DNA from: a virus
Virus record (IMG/VR): IMGVR_UViG_3300010157_000130
Location: 1-38,116 of that record
Length of the DNA: 38,116 nt
Reading direction: 5' to 3' (one strand)
The notes below the pieces were generated by a model, which did not search any database, was not told where the DNA came from, and saw only the letters and a list, made by a program, of their open reading frames with translations. Shown in pieces: positions 21,413 to 30,300 of the stretch; position 1 is the stretch's first letter, and each line of letters opens with the position of its first letter. The translations under genes were made by a program, and so were the position numbers.

Positions 21413-23193
21413 TGGCAAAGAATTCACCCATAGCGAATATATCTAAGCAATTAGAGCAGATAAGAAAGGATTTTGAGAATTATTCTAATATATCTGATAA
21501 TCTTCCTGATGCAAGTAAGGGTCTTTCTTCTGTGGTTAAACAAAAGAAAAAAGAGATAAAAGATTTTTTTAACGCATTTCCTACTATATTTTTTGGTAAA
21601 AATTCTACAAAAAAAGGATCTAAGGGAGAAAAAGCAATGGATTACGGAATTGCTTATCTTACCGCGCTTCTAGCATCTATAGACATATGTTCTATTATTC
21701 AAACTATAACAAATTTATCAAAATCTATAGGAGGTTCTTTTAATCCAAATCAAAATCCACCACCAAATGATCCAAAGTGGAAGATACAAAAAATAGCCTA
21801 CGATGTTCAAGTTTCTATAGATATATTTGAAGCAACATTGGCTACTGCCATAGATCCTAGTACTGCAATATTGAGTTTAATATCAGAAATTAGTCCCAAT
21901 CTAATAAAATTAGGTGGAAATGATTATCTAGGATCTCCAGAAATAAGAAAAGCATATCCGCAAGTCGATCATTTTAATAATTTTATAGCCGATACACTTA
22001 CTAAATATTCAAAGATAGGAACTATATCGTCTAAAGATAAAGCTACTATAAATTCTCTACAAAAAAGTATTACTTTACTCAGACAGATATGTCTATTAAT
22101 TCAAGGACTATCATCTCCAGCAAGTCTAGTTACTGCAGCAATGAGTTCACTAGATCCATCTATTCTTAAGACTATAAATACCCTAGGTTCAGATAACATA
22201 AGACCAGAAGATATTTCTAAAACAATAGCTAGCATAAATCTCGCAATAAATCAGATTAATAAAATATTAAGCGGTATAATTGGTGGTATTAGGTATATTC
22301 AAAATATCATTAAAATTTGTCTTAATATAGTCAATATTTTCAAGATAATCGAAAATTTCTTGTTAATAATGCCCATGCCAAATATGTATACAACTACTGG
22401 TATTACTACGACATTTGGAAAAGTCTATAATTACATAAATCAATTTACAAAAGATACTTTAAAGTTATTAAATGATATAAACCTATTTATTACAGTCATT
22501 ATAAGCTTAATACAGGGAGTTGCGGCAGTATTAGATCAGATTTCTGCAAATTTAGATCAAATACTTGAAAATTTAAAAGCTTGTCAAAGAAATCCTGCTC
22601 TAGATCCCACAATTGCAAGTCTAGAAAATAGTATAAATAGCATAAAACAAATAAATCAAGAATTAAAAGATTTTGTACAAAATTACCAAGCTCAAAAATC
22701 TAATACTAGTAATACATACTATGGATATACAATTCAGATACTTACAGAAGAAATTGCTGATAAAGCCGTACTAGCAAATACTATTCCAAGAAGATATGGT
22801 ATAGCTGTAAATGCTGCTAATATTGAAGTTGTAAAGACTGATTATACTTTTGCATCAAATGATACTGTTATAGTAAACGCGGTTAAATTACTTCTAGCTG
22901 AGAAACATTTAATAAATATTCCTACTAGTGCATTAACTAATCAAGAAACAGATATTATTAATCAAGCGATGAATGCTCTTCAAGATAATAATATAAGCAT
23001 GGATAATATTCCAAATGATAATCCTATGGCTTTAGTGGATAATCCAGATAATGAAGACGATAATAATGGCTTAGGCATAAATGCATTCTTTAATAAACAA
23101 AAAGGTGGAAAAAAGATGAGGAAAAAAATAAAGCAAATAATGAATCAGAGCAAACAAAAATTAAATTCTGATCTACAAAACTCAAAAAAATAA
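21412..23193 (+). CDS. Large hydrophobic baseplate-region structural protein
   Basis: 593 residues. The middle (about 260-400) has several long hydrophobic helices such as INKILSGIIGGIRYIQNIIK and LFITVIISLIQGVAAVLDQI, unusual for a baseplate protein and suggestive of membrane contact or a tightly packed helical bundle. The C-terminal region has GYTIQILTEEIADKAVLANT and IPRRYGIAVNAANIEVV, then an acidic stretch, GLGINAFFNKQKGGKKMRKK and a basic tail. I believe this C-terminal pattern recurs in structural genes of other T4-like phages. It is more AT-rich than gp25 and gp6 downstream. Could be a hub, tape-measure-like or tail-tip membrane-interacting protein. Confidence 0.65.
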   Translation: MAKNSPIANISKQLEQIRKDFENYSNISDNLPDASKGLSSVVKQKKKEIKDFFNAFPTIFFGKNSTKKGSKGEKAMDYGIAYLTALLASIDICSIIQTITNLSKSIGGSFNPNQNPPPNDPKWKIQKIAYDVQVSIDIFEATLATAIDPSTAILSLISEISPNLIKLGGNDYLGSPEIRKAYPQVDHFNNFIADTLTKYSKIGTISSKDKATINSLQKSITLLRQICLLIQGLSSPASLVTAAMSSLDPSILKTINTLGSDNIRPEDISKTIASINLAINQINKILSGIIGGIRYIQNIIKICLNIVNIFKIIENFLLIMPMPNMYTTTGITTTFGKVYNYINQFTKDTLKLLNDINLFITVIISLIQGVAAVLDQISANLDQILENLKACQRNPALDPTIASLENSINSIKQINQELKDFVQNYQAQKSNTSNTYYGYTIQILTEEIADKAVLANTIPRRYGIAVNAANIEVVKTDYTFASNDTVIVNAVKLLLAEKHLINIPTSALTNQETDIINQAMNALQDNNISMDNIPNDNPMALVDNPDNEDDNNGLGINAFFNKQKGGKKMRKKIKQIMNQSKQKLNSDLQNSKK

Positions 23194-23201
23194 TATTTAT
23201 A
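23194..23201 (+). promoter_or_regulatory. ATATTTATA late-type element
   Basis: AATAATATTTATAGAATATG: only GAAT separates the element from the ATG at 23206, and it overlaps the gap after the previous stop. As at 13304, the spacing is too short for a normal 5' leader. Confidence 0.45.
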
Positions 23202-23205
23202 GAAT

Positions 23206-23679
23206 ATGACAAAGTCACAAATATTTAGGAAGATGATCAGAGAAGAAGTTCAAAAAGCTCTTCATGATGAAATGCCTAAGATACTCAGAGAACTAAAGTC
23301 TATACCAGAATCTAAGTCTTCGTTGAAAGAGAGCACTAAAGACATGTATGGCGTGCCTCTTACGCTTAATCAACCAAAAAAGCAAATTAAACAGACTCCT
23401 CAGAATATGCCAGCTTTTGCAAATAATCAAGCTCTAAATAGTCTTTTACAAGAAACAATGTTAAGTATGACTAGCGATGATGCTGAGGGATATGGTTATA
23501 ATACAGAAGAACAACATCCTGGAGTAATATTTCAACCTAAAGAAGATAGAGTTGGTAGCGTAGATGAAATGTTAGCAACTGCAAGAGGAGCTGGGAATAT
23601 AGAAGCGGTACAAGTGAATGTTGTTCCGGATTTTAGTGCTCTAATGGATAGACTATTGGAAAAAGGAGATATAAAGTAA
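23206..23679 (+). CDS. Tail/baseplate-cluster protein of unknown function
   Basis: 157 residues. N-terminal amphipathic helix MTKSQIFRKMIREEVQKAL is followed by a charged, Pro/Gln-rich linker. A conserved-looking C-terminal block is VGSVDEMLATARGAGN and VVPDFSALMDRLLEKGDI. No catalytic motif or membrane segment. It sits just before gp25 (one-base gap) and after a late-type element. It may be a baseplate assembly or adaptor protein; the helix-linker-helix layout would suit a partner-binding tether. Not recognised. Confidence 0.7.
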   Translation: MTKSQIFRKMIREEVQKALHDEMPKILRELKSIPESKSSLKESTKDMYGVPLTLNQPKKQIKQTPQNMPAFANNQALNSLLQETMLSMTSDDAEGYGYNTEEQHPGVIFQPKEDRVGSVDEMLATARGAGNIEAVQVNVVPDFSALMDRLLEKGDIK

Positions 23680-23680
23680 T

Positions 23681-24094
23681 ATGGCATACGGACTAAAACA
23701 GATACCTATAGTAGATCTTCAACCCTCAACGGCACTTGGAGTAGCAATACCTTTTCAGTCTCCTAGTGTTTTTACATCCGTATATACTACTTTAGAGCAA
23801 ACTAAGTATAATATAATTAATTTTATGTTGACTGATAGAAGGGAGAGACCTTTTAATCCTAATTTTGGAGCCGGGCTTAGATCTAGATTATTTGAACAGA
23901 TAACACAAGATGATCTGGACAGCCTTAAGCAGACAATTTCAAATCAGATAGAAGCATACTTCCCTAATGTTTTGGTAAACTCCTTGAATATCCTGGGCAG
24001 CCCGGATGATAACTCAATTTCAATAACACTGACCTACTCTCTAAAGAACATAAAGTCTAGCGATAGTTTGGTCCTAAAGATACAAAACGTATAA
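23681..24094 (+). CDS. 25: Baseplate wedge protein gp25-like
   Basis: 137 residues, GPW/gp25 family. PFQSPSVFTSVYTTLEQTKY, then LLTDRRERPFNPNFG-type core (here FMLTDRRERPFNPNFGAGLR) and the following SRLFEQITQDDLDSLKQTIS match the gp25 signature, in which 'GERPFNPNFG' and 'LFE' are characteristic. gp25 nucleates sheath polymerisation at the baseplate wedge. The length equals T4 gp25 (132) closely. It is one base downstream of the previous gene and directly followed by gp6, the usual order in contractile systems. Confidence 0.92.
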   Translation: MAYGLKQIPIVDLQPSTALGVAIPFQSPSVFTSVYTTLEQTKYNIINFMLTDRRERPFNPNFGAGLRSRLFEQITQDDLDSLKQTISNQIEAYFPNVLVNSLNILGSPDDNSISITLTYSLKNIKSSDSLVLKIQNV

Positions 24095-24095
24095 G

Positions 24096-25937
24096 ATGGC
24101 TAACCAAGTAAAAGACATTCACTATATAAATAAAAATTTTGATTCATTTAAGGGAGACCTTATCGAGTATGCAAAGGCGTACTTTCCTACTACCTATACG
24201 GATTTTAGTCAAGCTTCTCCTGGTAGTATGTTCATTGAGATGGCATCCTATGTTGGCGATGTACTATCTTTCTATCTAGATAATCAGATCCAGGAAACAT
24301 TCGTACAGTATGCAAAACAAAGTAACAATCTATACACTTTGGCTTATATGCTAGGATATAGACCTAAAGTTATCTCTGCGGCATTAGTTGATCTTGATGT
24401 ATATCAACAAGTCCCTTCAACTATAGTGGGTGGATCATATATTCCAGACTGGACATATGCTCTTACAATACAGCCTGGAATGCAAGTAAAATCTAATATA
24501 AACGGGAATGTTTCTTTTTATATTCCAGAAAGAATTGATTTCACATTGTCTTCTTCTATGGATCCTACTGAAGTTTCTGTATACGACACATCAGGAGTAA
24601 ATCCATCACACTATCTTCTTAAAAAGACAACTCAGGCTGTATCTGGACAAGTAAAAACTACTTCTTTTACATTTGGAGCAGCGCAAAGATTCAGTACGGT
24701 ATCTATAAATGATTCTAATATAGTCTCTATCATTTCAGCAGTAGATTCTTCTGGAAATAATTGGTATGAAGTTCCATATCTCGCTCAAGATTATATACTT
24801 AGTGCATCTTTAAATTCTTCTACTGATAAGAGTCAAGTGCCATATATGATGCAAAAGACGACTATTCCAAGAAGATTTACGTCTAGATTTTTATCAAATA
24901 ATACTCTTAGCATAGAATTTGGCGGTGGTATAAATCCCAATGCAGACTCAGTATATATTCCAGATCCAAATTCAGTTAGCGTTGGTCTTACTGGAGGTGG
25001 TCTAAGTCAGATGGGAACTGCGTATGATCCTACAAACTTTGTTACTACTCAAACATATGGACTAGCTCCAAAGAATACAACTATAACTATATCTTATCTA
25101 GTTGCAGGAGGCGCTCAAGATAATGTTCTATCTAATCAACTGACTCAGCCTACTACCTTTACTACGACTGGTATTAATACGTCTTATCAAAATACAATAG
25201 TAACAAATAATCCTAGTCCTGCTGCTGGAGGTGGTGATGGAGATACCACTGATGAATTGAGAATGAATTCAATGGCAGAGTTTCAAACACAATATAGAGC
25301 GGTCACTCAAGAAGATTATTTAGCTAGAACTCTTAGTATGCCAGGACAGTTTGGAAAGGTATCTAAAGCGTATGTAACTAAGGATGATGTAACTTTTGGG
25401 AATTATACGGCAAATGATCCAGCTGATAGAGATCCTATTTTGGTTAGTCTCTATGTTCTTGGACTGGACTTTAATGGCAACCTTGCAGCACCTTCGCAAA
25501 ATCTTATAAATAATCTTCAAACATATCTACAGAATTATAGAATGCTGACAGATGCAATAAATATTAAACCAGCTTATATTATAAATTTTGGAGTAAATTA
25601 CGATATTGTATTAAGACCAAATTATAATCCCCAAGATGTTTTAGCAAGAACATTAATCGCTGTTCAGAATTTTTTTAATATAGATAACTGGCAGATAAAT
25701 CAACCAATAGTGCTCTCTAATCTATATACCGCTATAGATTCTATAGATGGAGTTCAAACAGTAAAAAATATAGAACTTGTAAATAAATCTGGAGTTGTAA
25801 ATGGATATTCAAAATATAGTTATGATATAGTAGGAGCAACAAATAATGAAGTGGTGTATCCGTCTTTAGATCCTAGTATATTTGAAGTTAAATATCCAAA
25901 TGTAGATATTCAAGGTAGAGTAGTTCCATTCAGCTAA
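24096..25937 (+). CDS. 6: Baseplate wedge protein gp6-like (gpJ family)
   Basis: 613 residues, close to T4 gp6 (660). N-terminal block FDSFKGDLIEYAKAYFPTTY, then SQASPGSMFIEMASYVGDVL and SFYLDNQIQETFVQYAKQSN, followed by LAYMLGYRPK, is the gp6 signature. The central region is beta-rich; ELRMNSMAEFQTQYRAVTQE plus DYLARTLSMPG is the conserved J-family motif. The C-terminus folds as repeated alpha/beta domains (NIDNWQINQPIVLSNLYTAI). gp6 dimers form the iris ring around the hub and drive baseplate change at infection. Directly after gp25 with a one-base gap. Confidence 0.93.
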   Translation: MANQVKDIHYINKNFDSFKGDLIEYAKAYFPTTYTDFSQASPGSMFIEMASYVGDVLSFYLDNQIQETFVQYAKQSNNLYTLAYMLGYRPKVISAALVDLDVYQQVPSTIVGGSYIPDWTYALTIQPGMQVKSNINGNVSFYIPERIDFTLSSSMDPTEVSVYDTSGVNPSHYLLKKTTQAVSGQVKTTSFTFGAAQRFSTVSINDSNIVSIISAVDSSGNNWYEVPYLAQDYILSASLNSSTDKSQVPYMMQKTTIPRRFTSRFLSNNTLSIEFGGGINPNADSVYIPDPNSVSVGLTGGGLSQMGTAYDPTNFVTTQTYGLAPKNTTITISYLVAGGAQDNVLSNQLTQPTTFTTTGINTSYQNTIVTNNPSPAAGGGDGDTTDELRMNSMAEFQTQYRAVTQEDYLARTLSMPGQFGKVSKAYVTKDDVTFGNYTANDPADRDPILVSLYVLGLDFNGNLAAPSQNLINNLQTYLQNYRMLTDAINIKPAYIINFGVNYDIVLRPNYNPQDVLARTLIAVQNFFNIDNWQINQPIVLSNLYTAIDSIDGVQTVKNIELVNKSGVVNGYSKYSYDIVGATNNEVVYPSLDPSIFEVKYPNVDIQGRVVPFS

Positions 25938-25952
25938 ACAAAATAATAAAAA

Positions 25953-27047
25953 ATGTCAGTATACAAGATATTTGCAGCCGCAGACGCAACATTATACTCT
26001 GCATATAAAAATCAAAACACAGGACTTGATGAGATCCTTGAGATAGCATGTAAAAATGCAGTTATCCCAAGTGCTGTATTATCTACTAATTCAGCAGACG
26101 ATATAAGAAGAGCCGTAATTCAATTTAGTGATTCTGATCTTCAATACGCTAGTAATTTAGTAAGCGGATCAACATGGTCATCTAATCTTAGACTGTTTTT
26201 TGCAACTGCTGAAAATCTAAATACAGATTATAATATTGAAGTATATCAAGTATCTCAATCATGGGCAATGGGTACTGGAAAATTTTTGGATACGCCTCCT
26301 TCACAGAATGGCGTATGTTGGAATAATACAGGATCATACATAGATGGGGCTACTGATTGGGGGTCACCGCAATATTATAATACTCCTGGGGGTGGTACAT
26401 GGACTACTGCCACATCTTCATTACAAAACTTTGGATATAAAGATAGTAAGGATTTGAATGTCGATGTAACTGGTATAGTTAATAATTGGCTATTTAATGA
26501 AGATCCTAATTTTGGATTTATAGCAAAACTCCCATTAGCTGTAGAACAAGATAGCGGAAGTTATATCGCATTAGATTTTTTTAGTATAGACACACACACT
26601 ATATATCCTCCAACATTGGAATTTAAATGGGATGATAGCACATATAATACTGGAAGCTTGTCCATAGTATCTAATAATAGTACAATATTGACCATTGGAA
26701 ATAATCCTAGTGTTTTTAAAAATGATACTGCAAAATATACATTTAGAATAAACGCAAGAGATCAATATCCAATTAGAGCATTCGTAACGTCATCCGTATA
26801 TACTGTAAATAAGGCATTACCATCAACATCTTTCTGGGCAATACAAGACGTGAAGACAGAAGAGATGATTATCGATTTTGATTCATCATTTACAAAAATA
26901 AGCTGTGATTCAAATGGTTCATATTTCCCAGTTTACATGAATGGATTAGAGCCTGAGAGGTTTTATAAAATTCTTATTAAGATTAATCTACCGACTGGAG
27001 AAAGTATAGATATAGATAATAATAATATATTTAAAATAACAAGGTAG
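25953..27047 (+). CDS. DNRLRE-like structural protein of the tail cluster
   Basis: 364 residues. Residues 5-190 resemble a DNRLRE-type beta-sandwich: AAADATLYSAYKNQNTGLDE, RAVIQFSDSDLQ, SNLRLFFATAENLNTDYNIE and VYQVSQSWAMGTGKFLD, then DVTGIVNNWLFN. Such domains occur in surface and wall-bound proteins. The C-terminal part has further beta domains ending YFPVYMNGLEPERFYKILIK. Located between gp6 and the very large tail protein, where T4 has gp7/gp8; gp8-like function is possible by place but not by sequence. A-rich leader (AAACAAAATAATAAAAA) before ATG, no Shine-Dalgarno. Confidence 0.65.
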   Translation: MSVYKIFAAADATLYSAYKNQNTGLDEILEIACKNAVIPSAVLSTNSADDIRRAVIQFSDSDLQYASNLVSGSTWSSNLRLFFATAENLNTDYNIEVYQVSQSWAMGTGKFLDTPPSQNGVCWNNTGSYIDGATDWGSPQYYNTPGGGTWTTATSSLQNFGYKDSKDLNVDVTGIVNNWLFNEDPNFGFIAKLPLAVEQDSGSYIALDFFSIDTHTIYPPTLEFKWDDSTYNTGSLSIVSNNSTILTIGNNPSVFKNDTAKYTFRINARDQYPIRAFVTSSVYTVNKALPSTSFWAIQDVKTEEMIIDFDSSFTKISCDSNGSYFPVYMNGLEPERFYKILIKINLPTGESIDIDNNNIFKITR

Positions 27048-27048
27048 T

Positions 27049-27387
27049 ATGACAGATATAACTTTTATAAAGGAAGTAAGGGGTCTAAATACTTATAAAA
27101 AGGTAGTAGATACAAACTTTTCTGAGCTGATAATACCCGTAACTGTGACTCCAACCCCTATTGTGACAGTGGTCGACTTCTTCTCTTATTATGATCAGTT
27201 ATTTTTTGATATTCCAGTATCTGGGTCTATAAATTCTCATCCGTACTTAGTACAAAGAAGTCAACAGTATATAGGAGCGGGTGTTATAGATCAAGAAAAA
27301 CAAGCATTAATAGAAGAAATCAATTCACTAAGAGAGCAATTAGTTCAACTAGGATCAACATACCTTAATATATCGAATTTAACATAA
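27049..27387 (+). CDS. Small tail-cluster protein with C-terminal coiled coil
   Basis: 112 residues. The N-terminal part is beta-like (IIPVTVTPTPIVTVVDFFSY) and the C-terminal 35 residues form a coiled coil (EKQALIEEINSLREQLVQLG). Its TAA overlaps the ATG of the 1815-residue gene, implying close stoichiometric or assembly linkage; it may form a trimeric connector or chaperone for the large protein. Not recognised. Confidence 0.7.
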   Translation: MTDITFIKEVRGLNTYKKVVDTNFSELIIPVTVTPTPIVTVVDFFSYYDQLFFDIPVSGSINSHPYLVQRSQQYIGAGVIDQEKQALIEEINSLREQLVQLGSTYLNISNLT

Positions 27388-30300
27388 TGGCAGAGATAGT
27401 AAATATATCGTACTTGGGATCGGGAACAGAATCCCAAAATTATAGTCAAAAGGATGACTCTCTGATAACTAATAGTTTTATCTATACTCAGTTCGGTGAT
27501 CCAAATGATAGTATTGAATTCTTTATAAGCGATTTGAATGGATCATTGCTTGATAAGGTATATAATGCTAGTGGATACACTCCCAGTCCTAGTATTAATC
27601 CGTCTACTGGTCTATTTAGCTCTTTAACTTTAGATCCGCAAAAAGATCTTGCTTCTAGAGGTTATACGAGAGGAAGTCTCAATATACAATATAATTTTCT
27701 CAGAAATCTATTCAACTCTTCTTACGGTGGATTCTTCTGGATAAAAGAAGTCTCGACTAGCAGAACTGAGATAAAACTCGCATCTCAAAATATAAGCAAT
27801 ACTGATATCCTAAACGGGTTTAATCAATATCAAGCATATGTTGCGAGACTAAATTACTTTAACGATTTTTATCTAAATTTCGGTAATAATAGGCATATCA
27901 TCGCAGTAAACGTTGCATATACAGAGGACGCAGACGGGGCGTATTTGTTGATTAAGCTATATGAACCACTACCTAGCGATTTCGATGTCAAGGATCAGCT
28001 CTGGATAGTAGAAAAGATAGCCGAATCGTCAGCATATAATATAGATATCCAAGTAGAAGCTATAAGTGTAATTGAACAGAATGTACTTAGAGGTCCTAAT
28101 TTTAATGTTAATTTGAATCAACAAGTAGGACAGACTACTCCATACTATTCATACAATGGACTTTTTACTACAACTGTATCTAGTTCATTTCAAAAGATGC
28201 TGAGTTATTACCAAGACAAGGCTGTGGATATAAACGTTGACTACTCTGATTTTTCTAATTTCATACACTTTTCTAGTGCTACTTCAAGAGTGGAAAATTT
28301 TGCTGAGAAAGTAGGACAGATAGAGACTTACAATAAACAGATCTCAGCTAGTCTTTCAATTGCCGGTGGAGCAGCAGTTTCATCATCTGTATTAACTTTG
28401 CAAAACTACATAACCGATATTACTACGAATTTTGATACATACGAGTACTATCTTTATTATGCTTCAAGTTCTTACGCTTGGCCAAAATCTACATCGGCCC
28501 AACCATATTCACTATATTCTGTGACTTCTTCTCAGGCTATAAATTGGCTTGGATCTACATCGATTGTACCAACTCCTACGACGCATTCAATATTATTTTC
28601 AGCTTCATACTATGATACGACAAATAAAGACCTGCTGGTAAATACTATACCGCAATATATTCTTGATGATGGCAATAATCAACCATATATCACCTTTGTA
28701 AATATGATAGCTCAGCATTTTGATAATGTTTGGATATATTATAAAGATGTAACAAACAGATTCGATGCGACAAATAATCCTCATACGGGTATATCACCAG
28801 ATATCGTAGCAGACGCTTTGATAGGACTTGGAAGTACTCTATACACAAATTCAAATATTTCTGATAATCTATACTATAGTCTATTTGGCATTAATCAAGA
28901 TGGATCACTACTTCCTCCAACTGGATCTGAATTGATATCAAGCTACATAACGTCAAGTTTAACTACAGAATCGCCAAAAATATTACAAGGGGAGATTTAT
29001 AAAAGAATATATCACAATATCCCCTATTTATATAAGACTAAGGGTACTAGAGAAGCTATAAAAGCGCTTACGAATATCTTTGGAGTACCAGATTATATTC
29101 TCAAAATGAATGAGTTTGGTGGATATAGTAGATATTCTATAGACGGCATAGATGAGATCAATAATATCAAAATAACTGGGTCTATAAATACTCTAGAGAT
29201 AAGCTCTTCTATGCTTAGTCCAGATGTAACTATTCAGTATTATAATAACGCAAATAGACTTAATTCTAGAAACCTCGAGTTTGGATTCTCTCCTTCTGAT
29301 GAAATAAATAATACGATATCAAGTTCTTTGGGATATTTTAATATAGATCAATATATTGGCGATCCAGCGTATCAATACTCTAGTTCATATGCAGGTCTTG
29401 ATCAATACGAAAGAAGTTTCTTTTCGGGATACTCATATGCCCATAATATTTACGAATACATAAGACTTCTAAAGTACTTTGATAATTCGCTTTTCAAAAT
29501 GGTCAAGGATTATGTCCCGGCTAGAGCGAATCTATCCGAAGGCCTAATAGTAAAGTCTCACATACTCGAAAGAAACAAGTATGAAAGACATGAGCCTGAA
29601 ATAGATATGAGCATGAATTTCTCCGAGTCTATAAATCTTGTTGAAATTTCAGGTACAGATCCAGATGAGATACCATTTTCAACTGCAAATACCGCATACT
29701 CGCAATTTACAATAGTGTCACTCTCTAACCCAACAGGATCTACTCCAGTATACGGACCAATTCCAGTCGTAAATACATATTCCTGGGAGAAATACACAGG
29801 AGAATTTGGTGGATCTGAGATACGGGCTGATTATTCAACTTTTGATCAGACTGAGCTTACTTCGATAATGAGTCCATGGACATCTTCTGTTCCAGTTCAT
29901 GACCCCTGCTATTTTTATAAGGGGTCTTGGTGGGCTACAGGTGGAGGCGAAACTATAACGTACTCTGATTGTTTAACAGGAATCACATACTCCTATTATT
30001 ACCCAGATACCACTAGTCCTCTGGACCTTACTATAAATACAACTTGTGCTAGATCTGGAAGTTTAAAAATAAATGGTGGGACTTCTCCATTTGTAACACT
30101 AACGTCCTCCTCCTGCGCTTTACCCACCATATTTGTTGGCCAAGACCAAGGTGCTTTATATAATAATGTTACTAATGCTGTACTTTCTAATAAAATGATA
30201 GAAGCAGAATATAGTTATGGCATAGGAGCTCCAGTAAACCTTTCCAACATAATATCCCAATCTAGCTGTGAGAGCTGTAATAGAATTTACTGCTATAATT